NCBI GenBank assembly: GCA_045615345.1
Contig: JAZLER010000022.1
Location: 1 to 18,351 of the forward strand
Direction: 5' to 3'
Length of the DNA stretch: 18,351 nucleotides
Source: Fumia sp045615345
GTDB taxonomy: Bacteria > Bacillota > Clostridia > Oscillospirales > Ruminococcaceae
Part shown: positions 7,554 through 14,586 of the stretch, one piece after another
Layout of the letters: each line of letters starts with the position of its first letter
How positions within the stretch are numbered: position 1 is the first letter of the stretch
The notes under the pieces: model-generated
Databases searched by the model: none
What the model was told of the DNA's origin: nothing
What the model saw: the letters and a program-made list of their open reading frames with translations, nothing else
Made by a program: the position numbers and the translations under genes

Positions 7554-7581
7554 AAAAGCACTCATTTTTGAGTGCTTTTTT
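7554..7581 (+). terminator. Intrinsic terminator after malic enzyme
   Basis: AAAAGCACTCA pairs perfectly with TGAGTGCTTTT over a 4-T loop, and the T run continues to six T. It starts 3 bases after the malic enzyme stop. Confidence 0.9.
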
Positions 7582-7582
7582 G

Positions 7583-7610
7583 TTGCAATTTTTCAAGATA
7601 GATGTATAAT
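7583..7610 (+). promoter_or_regulatory. Probable promoter of the second SGNH hydrolase gene
   Basis: TTGCAA at 7583-7588 and a perfect TATAAT at 7605-7610 are spaced by 16 bases. The -35 box matches consensus at four of six positions. It lies between the malic enzyme terminator and the ribosome-binding site GGAAGGAG at 7617-7624. Confidence 0.6.
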
Positions 7611-7632
7611 ATTCTTGGAAGGAGAGATATTT

Positions 7633-8628
7633 ATGAAAAAGTATTCAGCTTTTGAGGCACCCATAAAAGTTTTTGGTATTCCTTTTTTTGAAGAAACCAA
7701 AACTTTTGACAGGATTCCTGAATACGAAAGAGAAAAGCTTCCAAATCCCTTGCTCGGAAAAAGGGCTGCAGGGGCCCGTATCGGTTTTAAAACGGATGCT
7801 CGTGAGTTTACAGTTAAAGTAACTCTGAAAACTCTTTCTGTTGATATAGGTATGAGCCTTTTTGCGGCTCAGGGTATTTCTGTAATGATTGGTGAAAGAC
7901 AGAAATCAAAGTATGCCGGGGTTGTTTTTCCACCTGATTATGAAACAAAGGTATACGAAAAAGTCTTTACCAAAGACCCTGTGATGGAAGATGTTACTTT
8001 ATGGCTTTTGCGTAATGAAGAAATTGAAAATATTGAAATTTTTGTTCCGGATACTGCTGTTGTTTCAGAACCCACACCTTATAAGCACGGAGTGGCCGTG
8101 TATTACGGGTCTTCAATTACCGAGGGCGGTTGCAGTACGCTTCCTGTTAACAGCTATGTAGCACTGATTTCCCGTTGGCTTGACCTTGATTATATTGATT
8201 TAGGATTTTCTGGCAATGCAAAAGGTGAAACAGAGGTTGCTGATTATATAAACAAACTCGATATGAAAGTGTTTGTGATGGATTATGACCATAATGCACC
8301 TGATGTTGAGCATCTTAAGAACACTCACGAGCCGTTCTTTAAACGCATCAGGGAATTAAATCCTACACTTCCTGTTCTGTTTATGACAAGACCTAATTTC
8401 GATTACAGTCCTGATGCTAAAGAACGCAGGGAAGTGGTGAAAACTACATATCTGAATGCTCTTAACAACGGGGATGAAAATGTATATTTTATTGATGGGG
8501 AAACCTTGTTTGGCGATGAGGACAGGGAACTTTGTACAATTGACAGAGTACATCCCAACGACCTTGGCTTTTATAAAATGGCAAAGACAATCTTGCCTGT
8601 TATGAGAAAAATACTCAATATATGTTGA
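7633..8628 (+). CDS. SGNH/GDSL hydrolase with N-terminal beta domain
   Basis: This is a 331-residue protein. Roughly the first 150 residues form a beta-rich accessory domain. The SGNH catalytic domain follows: block I reads YGSSITEGG with Ser161 as nucleophile (GSS replaces the usual GDS), DLGFSGNAKG gives the block II Gly, DYDHNAP gives the block III Asn, and DRVHPND gives Asp304 and His307. This arrangement resembles the Lipase_GDSL_3 (PF14606) type of esterase with an extra N-terminal domain. No signal peptide is seen, so it is cytoplasmic. The ATG at 7633 follows GGAAGGAG at good spacing; a TTG at 7615 would overlap that site and is rejected. It forms a single-gene unit, and its stop codon overlaps the -35 box of the riboswitch promoter. 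The substrate is unknown, probably an acylated sugar. Confidence 0.85.
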   Translation: MKKYSAFEAPIKVFGIPFFEETKTFDRIPEYEREKLPNPLLGKRAAGARIGFKTDAREFTVKVTLKTLSVDIGMSLFAAQGISVMIGERQKSKYAGVVFPPDYETKVYEKVFTKDPVMEDVTLWLLRNEEIENIEIFVPDTAVVSEPTPYKHGVAVYYGSSITEGGCSTLPVNSYVALISRWLDLDYIDLGFSGNAKGETEVADYINKLDMKVFVMDYDHNAPDVEHLKNTHEPFFKRIRELNPTLPVLFMTRPNFDYSPDAKERREVVKTTYLNALNNGDENVYFIDGETLFGDEDRELCTIDRVHPNDLGFYKMAKTILPVMRKILNIC

Positions 8629-8653
8629 CAAATTGTGAAAATAGTATTATAAT
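8625..8653 (+). promoter_or_regulatory. Perfect sigma-A promoter for the glycine riboswitch/symporter unit
   Basis: TTGACA at 8625-8630 and TATAAT at 8648-8653 with a 17-base spacer are full consensus matches. The -35 box overlaps the stop codon of the SGNH gene. The expected transcription start is near 8660, shortly before the first aptamer. Confidence 0.88.
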
Positions 8654-8679
8654 GTTATAAACTTAATATTAGCTAAGTG

Positions 8680-8845
8680 AAGTATGCAGGAAAAAGGCAT
8701 TTGCCTTGCCGAAGGAGTAACGCTCTCAGGTGCTTTATGCAAAGACTGCAGACGGATAGCACTCCGGAGAAGTCCCTAAAAAGGATGCCGAAGGTGTAAA
8801 ACCTGTATTCAGGTTAATCTCTCAGGCAAAAGGACGGAGACATAT
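8680..8845 (+). promoter_or_regulatory. Tandem (two-aptamer) glycine riboswitch
   Basis: Two copies of the glycine-aptamer core are present: GCCGAAGG at 8708-8715 and 8787-8794, and CTCTCAGG at 8723-8730 and 8819-8826. The second copy continues into CAAAAGGACGGAGAC, as in known glycine riboswitches. P1 of aptamer 1 pairs TGCAG (8685-8689) with CTGCA (8746-8750). P1 of aptamer 2 pairs CTCCG (8762-8766) with CGGAG (8835-8839). The short linker between the aptamers is typical of the cooperative tandem class. It sits between a perfect promoter and an AGCS symporter gene, a known context for this RNA. Together with the platform that follows, it fills the only gap of about 300 bases in the window. 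Confidence 0.93.
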
Positions 8846-8871
8846 AAGTCTTTAAAAGGCTTGTTTTTTCT

Positions 8872-8903
8872 CGGAGTTTTTGTGCGCAAAAACTCCGTTT
8901 TTT
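8872..8903 (+). terminator. Riboswitch expression-platform terminator
   Basis: CGGAGTTTTTG (8872-8882) pairs perfectly with 8887-8897 over the loop TGCG and is followed by six T. The right arm and T tract can instead pair with 8829-8839, which contains the 3' strand of aptamer-2 P1, giving an 11-bp antiterminator with two G-U pairs. Glycine binding would lock that strand in P1 and let the terminator form, so glycine should switch the gene OFF. Confidence 0.85.
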
Positions 8904-8936
8904 ATTTTGCTTAGCAAAAAAATCAGGAGGGTTCTT

Positions 8937-10457
8937 ATGAACAACTTTTTAGCATCACTCACAAGTTTCAATGACGCCATCAACAGCTTTGTATGGGGCA
9001 AAGGTCTTTACCTTCTCCTTGCAACAGGCGTATTGATGACAGTGCTTACCGGTGTTTTCCAGGTAACACGCGTAGGCCATTGGTTTTCCGAAACAATCGG
9101 TAAAATCTTCCAGAAAGACGTATCAGGTCATGTAAAAGGTAAATCTATTTCTCAGTTCCAGGCTCTTTGTACAGCTCTTGCTGCTACAATCGGTGTTGGT
9201 AACATCGCAGGTGTTGCTGCTGCTATCGTAGGCGGTGGTCCCGGTGCTGTTTTCTGGATGTGGGTTGCAGCTTTCCTTGGTATGATGACAAACTATTCTG
9301 AAAATGTTTTGGGTATCTACTACCGTAGAAAAAATGCTGACGGCGAATGGTCAGGCGGTGCTATGTACTTCCTTCAGGATGGCCTTGGCTCCAAAAAAGG
9401 TTTCAAAGTAGTTGGTAAAGTTCTTGCTGTTTTGTTCTCCATCTTCTGTATCCTTGCATCATTTGGTATCGGTGCTATGGGACAGATCAACAAAATCGTT
9501 GTGAATATGGTTTCCGCTTTCGATATTCCTGCACTTTCTTCTAAAGTGCTTTACGAAGGTATTTCTGTATACCATGTAGTTATTGGTATCGTTCTTGTCG
9601 TTATTGCTGCTCTTATTATTCTCGGCGGTCTTAAGAGAATTGCAAGCTTTGCTGAAAAAGTAGTACCTTTTATGGTTGTACTTTTTGTTGTTGGAAGCCT
9701 TATTATTATCGGTGTTAACTTCAATACAGTTGGTGCTGCATTTGCTTCTATCTTTAAATATGCATTTACAGTTCCTGCAGCACTTGGTGGTGTTACAGGT
9801 ATCGTTGTTAAAGATATCGTTACATATGGTTGTAAGAGAGGTGTATTCTCCAACGAAGCAGGTCTTGGTTCTTCTGTTATGGTACACTCCAACTCCAATG
9901 TTGTTGAGCCTGTAAAACAGGGTCTTTGGGGTATCTTTGAAGTATTTGCTGATACAATGGTTGTTTGTACTATGACAGCACTTGTTGTTCTTACATCAGG
10001 CGCTATCGACCTTGAAAGTGGCGCATTGCTCTTTGAAGGTGTTTCTGACGCAACACTTGTTGCTAAAGCATTTGCAGGTATCTTTGGTATCTGGGGTGAA
10101 AGATTTATCGCTATTGCTATCTTGCTCTTTGCTTTCACAACTGTTCTCGGTTGGGACCACTACGGCGGAAAAGCTTGGGAATACCTCTTTGGCGTAAAAT
10201 CCAAATATGTTTATAAAGTTATCCACCTTGTAACAATTATGTGTGGTGCTTTGCTTACATCTTCTCTTGCATGGGATATTTCCGACACATTCAACGGTCT
10301 TATGATGGTACCTAACCTTATTGGTGTTATCGCACTTTCAGGCCTTGTTATGAAGATTACCAAAAACTACATTGCAAGACACAAAAAAGGTCAGGACATC
10401 AAACCTATGATTTCTGCATTCCCTGAAATTCAGGAAGAGGAAGAAAAGAAACTTTAA
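8937..10457 (+). CDS. AGCS-family sodium:alanine/glycine symporter
   Basis: This 506-residue polytopic membrane protein has about ten to eleven hydrophobic segments. Family signatures include FQALCTALAATIGVGNIAGVA, GGPGAVFWMWVAAFLGM, EWSGGAMYFLQDGLG, RGVFSNEAGLGSS and a C-terminal FAFTTVLGWDHYGGKAWEYL. AGCS proteins (AlsT/DagA/AgcS) import alanine or glycine with sodium or protons. The glycine riboswitch upstream supports glycine as a substrate or signal. The ATG at 8937 is preceded by AGGAGGG. The frame is open back to 8880, but that stretch is the riboswitch terminator. Codon use is strongly biased towards GGT/GTT/GCT, consistent with high expression. It is monocistronic, with a hairpin terminator directly after the stop. 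Confidence 0.95.
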   Translation: MNNFLASLTSFNDAINSFVWGKGLYLLLATGVLMTVLTGVFQVTRVGHWFSETIGKIFQKDVSGHVKGKSISQFQALCTALAATIGVGNIAGVAAAIVGGGPGAVFWMWVAAFLGMMTNYSENVLGIYYRRKNADGEWSGGAMYFLQDGLGSKKGFKVVGKVLAVLFSIFCILASFGIGAMGQINKIVVNMVSAFDIPALSSKVLYEGISVYHVVIGIVLVVIAALIILGGLKRIASFAEKVVPFMVVLFVVGSLIIIGVNFNTVGAAFASIFKYAFTVPAALGGVTGIVVKDIVTYGCKRGVFSNEAGLGSSVMVHSNSNVVEPVKQGLWGIFEVFADTMVVCTMTALVVLTSGAIDLESGALLFEGVSDATLVAKAFAGIFGIWGERFIAIAILLFAFTTVLGWDHYGGKAWEYLFGVKSKYVYKVIHLVTIMCGALLTSSLAWDISDTFNGLMMVPNLIGVIALSGLVMKITKNYIARHKKGQDIKPMISAFPEIQEEEEKKL

Positions 10458-10461
10458 TTTT

Positions 10462-10496
10462 AAAGCGTGGCTGAAATAAGCCACGCTTTCTATTTA
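10462..10496 (+). terminator. Intrinsic terminator after the symporter gene
   Basis: AAAGCGTGGCT and AGCCACGCTTT form an 11-bp perfect stem with a 6-base loop, followed by a broken T tract (TTTCTATTT). The end of the tail overlaps the -35 box of the next promoter. Confidence 0.8.
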
Positions 10497-10520
10497 CAAA
10501 TGAAAAGTTTGTGATATAAT
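10493..10520 (+). promoter_or_regulatory. Promoter of the YhcH-family/acyltransferase unit
   Basis: TTTACA at 10493-10498 and a perfect TATAAT at 10515-10520 are spaced by 16 bases. The ribosome-binding site AGGAGAGG and the ATG at 10543 follow. Confidence 0.65.
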
Positions 10521-10542
10521 AAAGAAAAAGGAGAGGATAAAT

Positions 10543-10995
10543 ATGGTATTTGATAATATTAAAAATGCAGAGAAATATTATGCTTTGCACAAAAATTTCG
10601 GGAAAGCTTTTGAGTTTATTAAAAAAGCTGTTGCTGAGAATCTTGATTGTGGTAAATATGTAATTGATGGGGAAGATGTTTTTGCACCTGTTTCTGAATA
10701 TGAAACAAATCCTGTAAACAACGGCGAATTTGAGGCTCACAGAGATTATATTGATTTGCAATATCTTGTAAGCGGTAAGGAAAGAATTGATGTTATTGAG
10801 ATTTCAAAAGCATATTCAATTAAAGAATATGTAACTGATGTAGAGTTTTTCAAAACCGATGATAAACCGACACCTGTAATGCTTAAAGATGGGGATTTTG
10901 CAATTTTGTATCCCGAAGATTTACACGCTCCAGGGCTTGCATATTCCGATAAGGCAGAAAAGGTAAAGAAAATTGTTGTTAAGATTAAGGTTTAA
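10543..10995 (+). CDS. YhcH/YjgK/YiaL-family protein (DUF386)
   Basis: This 150-residue protein has the full length of the family and its landmarks: an N-terminal helix pair, EFEAHRDYIDLQYLVSGKERIDV in the core, and DFAILYPEDLHAPGLA near the C-terminus. The conserved His and acidic residues of the cupin-like beta sandwich are present (EAHRDY, PEDLHAP). Members are found with sialic acid, uronate and beta-galactoside catabolic genes. Some (NanQ) are reported to act as sugar anomerases or mutarotases. Here the genomic partner is an acyltransferase-like gene three bases downstream, and a GH2 enzyme lies nearby but in another unit. A sugar-related function is likely, with the exact substrate unknown. 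Confidence 0.9.
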   Translation: MVFDNIKNAEKYYALHKNFGKAFEFIKKAVAENLDCGKYVIDGEDVFAPVSEYETNPVNNGEFEAHRDYIDLQYLVSGKERIDVIEISKAYSIKEYVTDVEFFKTDDKPTPVMLKDGDFAILYPEDLHAPGLAYSDKAEKVKKIVVKIKV

Positions 10996-10998
10996 GGT

Positions 10999-11880
10999 AT
11001 GAGTTATATAAAAGATTTTATGCAAAAATACGACTTTCCTACTGATGCTATTACCTTTTTGGAGGAGTCCTACCATACACTGCAAAAGCATAAAGGTGCA
11101 TTTGAGGTTTTTAGTGAATGTGTAGCTTTGTATGAAAATGATGTTCCTTTTGATTTTAATCTGATTTCACAGAAAATTGTAAACTTGAGCGAAGTTACCA
11201 AAATCAGCGGTTATACCCTTGAGATGCTGTATATGATTTCTCTTACCCCTCATCTGCGAGAGTTATATGCCAGAGAAAATATTCCTGATGATATTTATGA
11301 TGATTCCGTTTGTGATTTAAAATGGAAAATCAAAGAGTGTAAAGACAGACATGGTATATGGGGATTGCGTGTCAGCTGGTGGTCGATTGGATTTTTCAGG
11401 TTGGAAAGATTCGCAATAGGAAGGCTTCAGTTTAATATTGGTGAATTCCGGAATGATTACCTCCTGGATGGTCGCAAGTTTAAAAAAGGTGATAAGTATG
11501 TAGATGTACATATTCCTTCATCCGGACCTCTTGATTATGATCAGTGTCAGCTTTCTTATAAAAGGGCAGCGGAATTTTTCTCGAAACGATATAATCTTGA
11601 TAAAATTATTTTTGGTTGCAATTCATGGCTTCTTGCGCCTGAGAACGAGCAAATACTGCCTGAAACTTCGAATATTCTGAAGTTTATGAGAGATTATACT
11701 ATTTTAGAAACTGTTCCTGAAACGACCCAGGTTGTGGTCTGGAGATTTTTTTATCTCGATGAAGTGCCTGATGATTTTTCAACATTACCTGATGATACTT
11801 CTTTAAAAAGAGCTTTTATTAAATGGCTTGAATCGGGTAATTCTTACAGCAATGGTTTTGGTATAATTATTTTTGATTAA
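10999..11880 (+). CDS. Acyltransferase-domain protein (NAT_N/GNAT_C-like), tentative
   Basis: This is a 293-residue cytoplasmic protein without a signal peptide or membrane helix. The N-terminal 100 residues are helical (FMQKYDFPTDAITFLEESY and following). The C-terminal part has a beta-rich fold with WWSIGFFRLERFAIGRLQFNI, DVHIPSSGPLDYDQCQLSYKRAAEFF, FGCNSWLLAPENEQILPETSNI and a TTQVVVWRFF strand. This pattern fits proteins annotated as acyltransferase-domain-containing (PF18082 plus PF18164, GNAT-like), which I recall from Clostridia but cannot verify here. The biochemical substrate is unknown. The start lies 3 bases after the YhcH-family stop with TAAGG before it, so the two are co-transcribed and coupled. 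The transcript ends in the bidirectional terminator just after the stop. Confidence 0.65.
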   Translation: MSYIKDFMQKYDFPTDAITFLEESYHTLQKHKGAFEVFSECVALYENDVPFDFNLISQKIVNLSEVTKISGYTLEMLYMISLTPHLRELYARENIPDDIYDDSVCDLKWKIKECKDRHGIWGLRVSWWSIGFFRLERFAIGRLQFNIGEFRNDYLLDGRKFKKGDKYVDVHIPSSGPLDYDQCQLSYKRAAEFFSKRYNLDKIIFGCNSWLLAPENEQILPETSNILKFMRDYTILETVPETTQVVVWRFFYLDEVPDDFSTLPDDTSLKRAFIKWLESGNSYSNGFGIIIFD

Positions 11881-11881
11881 T

Positions 11882-11920
11882 AATAAATACAACCACCGAT
11901 TTTCGGTGGTTGTATTTATT
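11882..11920. terminator. Bidirectional intrinsic terminator between convergent genes
   Basis: A 17-bp perfect stem (11882-11898 with 11904-11920) encloses a 5-base loop. The GC-rich core has A-rich flanks on the left and T-rich flanks on the right, so it can work on both strands. The minus-strand regulator's stop codon (11916-11918) lies inside the right arm, so the last codon and stop are part of the hairpin. Confidence 0.9.
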
Positions 11921-12677
11921 TGTAATGTCCCGGGGTTTGTCCCGTGATTTCTTTGAATTTTCTTATAAAATAGTATTCGTTCTTGTAACCAATCTGCTCG
12001 GCAATTTCTTTAACAGACAGGTTATGATTTTCTATAAGTCGGAGTGCGTGTTCTATTCTTACAGTCTGCAAATCTTTTTTGGGGGAAATTCCAAAAAACT
12101 CTTTATAAAGATTATAAAATCTTGACGGGCTTATCGGCAAAAGGGAAGCCATTTTTTCAACCGTCCAGTCCTTGTAGTAATTTTTATGTATGGTTGAACG
12201 GGTTTCCAGAAGTTTTTTGTAAAGCCTTGAGTCAGCATTTGTATGGGAGCTTTTTGAAATTCTTCCTGCCGTTAAAAATAAAAGCTCCAGCTTTTTGTCA
12301 ATTACTATATCATAAAATGGCTTTTTCTGTATAGTTTCAAGCTCTATATCTCGCCAGTGATTGGTTAACGACTTACCATCTGCGATTTCATATATTGTGT
12401 TATAGCTGAGTTCTGCTTTTTTAATAATATTATCGAGATTTCCTTTGATATGCATCCAGTCGTGGATTAAATCACATTCCATAGAGTCAAAGTTCTGGTG
12501 AGAAAATTTATCCTGAATTATAAAGGAATTTCCGTGAGTCTTAATATATCCGTTATCAGTCAGGATATTGACCGGTGTGTGAAAGTGAATAAAAATATAT
12601 TCATTGCCTATATTTTTGCGTTCTAAATGAAAGCCCTGTTTTTCGGGCCAGAGAGTCCTGATTTTTAAAATTTCCAT
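11916..12677 (-). CDS. AraC-family transcriptional regulator
   Basis: This 253-residue protein has an N-terminal ligand-sensing, probably cupin-like region and a C-terminal AraC/XylS double helix-turn-helix. The first HTH is WTVEKMASLLPISPSRFYNLYKEFFGISP. The second is LSVKEIAEQIGYKNEYYFIRKFKEITGQTP, with the terminal GHYK. Such regulators usually activate carbohydrate genes. It is divergent from the GH2 gene, which is its most likely target. The ATG at 12677 is chosen because AAGAGGTGA precedes it; nine codons further upstream an ATA-like start would lack a site and overlap the promoter. A promoter on the minus strand lies directly upstream. The stop is embedded in the shared terminator. Confidence 0.92.
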   Translation of the reverse strand: MEILKIRTLWPEKQGFHLERKNIGNEYIFIHFHTPVNILTDNGYIKTHGNSFIIQDKFSHQNFDSMECDLIHDWMHIKGNLDNIIKKAELSYNTIYEIADGKSLTNHWRDIELETIQKKPFYDIVIDKKLELLFLTAGRISKSSHTNADSRLYKKLLETRSTIHKNYYKDWTVEKMASLLPISPSRFYNLYKEFFGISPKKDLQTVRIEHALRLIENHNLSVKEIAEQIGYKNEYYFIRKFKEITGQTPGHYK

Positions 12678-12694
12678 AAAATCACCTCTTTTTA

Positions 12695-12723
12695 ATTTTA
12701 TCAAAGACAGTAGAAAAAGTCAA
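12695..12723 (-). promoter_or_regulatory. Promoter of the AraC-family regulator
   Basis: Read on the minus strand, TTGACT (12723-12718) and TAAAAT (12700-12695) are separated by 17 bases, each with five of six consensus positions. The predicted leader is short, about 11 bases, and holds the ribosome-binding site. One of the two CAGTAG repeats lies in the spacer, which would allow autoregulation. Confidence 0.65.
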
Positions 12724-12740
12724 TTTTCAGTAGTAAAATG
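12708..12740. promoter_or_regulatory. Candidate AraC-type operator: two direct repeats 20 bp apart
   Basis: CAGTAGAAAAAGT (12708-12720) and CAGTAGTAAAATG (12728-12740) share CAGTAG-N-AAAA and start 20 bases apart, about two helical turns, the spacing usual for direct half-sites of AraC dimers. The second repeat ends just before a weak -35-like TTTACT at 12743-12748 facing the GH2 gene, as expected for an activator. The repeats are visible; the binding protein is inferred. Confidence 0.5.
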
Positions 12741-12789
12741 CATTTACTTATATTTTGGTGAGTGATACACTTTTTTTGAGGTGATAATT

Positions 12790-14532
12790 ATGAATATTCC
12801 AAGGCCCGAGCATCCAAATCCACAGTTTATGCGTAAAAACTGGCAGAATTTAAACGGAGAATGGGAATTTGATTTTGATTTTTCAAACAGTGCAATTGAC
12901 AAAGAACTTTTCAAATCTGAGCATTTAAGCAAAAAGATTACAGTACCTTTTTGCCCTGAAAGTGAGCTTTCGGGAATTAATTACAAGGATTTTATTCCTG
13001 CTGTATGTTACAGGCGCGATATCGTGATTTCAAAGGAAAACCTGAACGGAAGGGTTTTACTGCATTTTGGGGCTGTTGATTACAAGACTACTGTTTATAT
13101 TAATGGGCAGGAAGTTGGTGAACACATAGGCGGATACACACCATTTACCTTTGATATCACTGAATTTGTGAATGAGGGTGTCAATTCTTTGTTCGTTTAT
13201 GCTGAGGACGATTTGAGAAGCGGTAAACAGTGTGTAGGAAAACAATCACAAAAGTCATATTCTTATGGTTGCTCTTATACCCGTACAACAGGTATCTGGC
13301 AGACAGTATGGCTTGAGTTTGTGCCAAAAAACTATATTACAGATGTGAAGTATTATTCCTGTTCCGAAGAGCCGTCAGTTACTGTTGTTGGTCAGGCGGT
13401 TGGTAAAGGGGAAATCTTCCTTAAAATTTTTCTTGATGGGGAAGAGGTAGGGAACGGCAAAACCTATGCGGACAATAATTTTTCTCTCACTGTAAAGCTC
13501 AGTAAAAAACGCCTGTGGGAAGTAGGCAAGGGCGGACTTTACGATATGGAGTTTACTTTCTGTGAAGATAAGGTTAAAAGCTATTTCGGCCTCAGGGATA
13601 TTAAGCTTGATAATTATAAGTTCTTAATCAACGGGAAATCTGTGTTTCAGCGACTTGTACTTGATCAGGGATTTTATAAAGATGGTATTTATACCGCACC
13701 GACCGATGAAGCTCTTAAAAAAGATATTGAATTGTCGCTGGCAGCAGGATTTAACGGTGCCAGACTTCACGAAAAGGTCTTTGAAAAGAGATTTTTATAC
13801 CACGCCGATAAGATGGGTTATCTTGTCTGGGATGAGTATCCCAACTGGGGACTCAGTGATTATATAAACAATATTTCCACGGGTGATTTGTATGCAGGCT
13901 GGATGGAAGTTATTGAGAGAGATTTTAACTCTCCGTCAGTTATTGGCTGGTGTCCTTTTAATGAAACCTGGGGATACTCCGAAAAAGCGCAGGGAACAAA
14001 AACCTTGCAGACTGTTTATAAAATCACAAAAGCTATGGATACCACACGCCCCTGCATCGATGCGAGTGGCGGATACCATATCCTTACCGATATTTACGAT
14101 GTCCACGATTACAGCGGCCCTGAAACAATTAAGGAACGCTATAAAGAATTCGGCGAAAAAGGTGAGTTTGATTTATCAGGATATGAGCGAATGGAACCAC
14201 CATTCTTTAAGGATTGTTATACCCACAAAAAGGGTCAGCCTGTTTTCGTAAGCGAGTACGGCGGTATCAAATGGGATAAGGATGCTCTTAATGACCATAA
14301 GGCAAGCTGGGGTTATGGTACTATGCCTGAATCGGAAGAAGAATTTATCGAAAGATACAAAGGCGTTACCGACCCGCTTTTAGATAATAAGTATATGTTC
14401 GGCTTTTGTTATACTCAGCTTTATGATGTGGAGCAGGAAAAAAACGGACTTTATACCTACGAACGCGAACCGAAATTTGATATGGAAATCTTTAAAAAGA
14501 TAAATTCGAGAAAAGCTGCAATTGAAGATTAA
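12790..14532 (+). CDS. Family 2 glycoside hydrolase (beta-galactosidase/beta-glucuronidase-like)
   Basis: This 580-residue protein has the three core GH2 domains. The sugar-binding jelly roll starts with PRPEHPNPQFMRKNWQNLNG and includes LHFGAVDYKTTVYINGQ and HIGGYTPF. An Ig-like domain follows at roughly residues 180-275. The TIM barrel comes last. The acid/base is Glu392 in CPFNETWG and the nucleophile is Glu489 in FVSEYGG; LVWDEYPNWG is also typical. It lacks the C-terminal domains of LacZ and has no signal peptide, so it probably acts on imported oligosaccharides or glycosides in the cytoplasm. The ATG at 12790 follows GAGGTGAT; a GTG at 12781 lies within that site. It is divergent from the AraC regulator with weak promoter boxes. 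The substrate sugar is not determined. Confidence 0.93.
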   Translation: MNIPRPEHPNPQFMRKNWQNLNGEWEFDFDFSNSAIDKELFKSEHLSKKITVPFCPESELSGINYKDFIPAVCYRRDIVISKENLNGRVLLHFGAVDYKTTVYINGQEVGEHIGGYTPFTFDITEFVNEGVNSLFVYAEDDLRSGKQCVGKQSQKSYSYGCSYTRTTGIWQTVWLEFVPKNYITDVKYYSCSEEPSVTVVGQAVGKGEIFLKIFLDGEEVGNGKTYADNNFSLTVKLSKKRLWEVGKGGLYDMEFTFCEDKVKSYFGLRDIKLDNYKFLINGKSVFQRLVLDQGFYKDGIYTAPTDEALKKDIELSLAAGFNGARLHEKVFEKRFLYHADKMGYLVWDEYPNWGLSDYINNISTGDLYAGWMEVIERDFNSPSVIGWCPFNETWGYSEKAQGTKTLQTVYKITKAMDTTRPCIDASGGYHILTDIYDVHDYSGPETIKERYKEFGEKGEFDLSGYERMEPPFFKDCYTHKKGQPVFVSEYGGIKWDKDALNDHKASWGYGTMPESEEEFIERYKGVTDPLLDNKYMFGFCYTQLYDVEQEKNGLYTYEREPKFDMEIFKKINSRKAAIED

Positions 14533-14538
14533 AAAATA

Positions 14539-14567
14539 TTGTTAAATCGCTTTATTTATGATACAAT
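14539..14567 (+). promoter_or_regulatory. Probable promoter of the flavin reductase-rubredoxin gene
   Basis: TTGTTA (14539-14544) and TACAAT (14562-14567) have a 17-base spacer, matching consensus at four and five positions. No terminator is visible between it and the GH2 stop, so some read-through from GH2 is possible. Confidence 0.55.
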
Positions 14568-14586
14568 ATAAAAAAGGAGTGATTTT

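Noticed and set aside
8880..8936. Extension of the symporter gene to the upstream in-frame start at 8880
   Set aside because: This stretch is the riboswitch terminator and linker; the start at 8937 has the AGGAGGG site and the normal family N-terminus.
9551..10138. Minus-strand open frame of 195 codons inside the AGCS gene
   Set aside because: It is an antisense shadow of a strongly biased, clearly conserved transporter gene.
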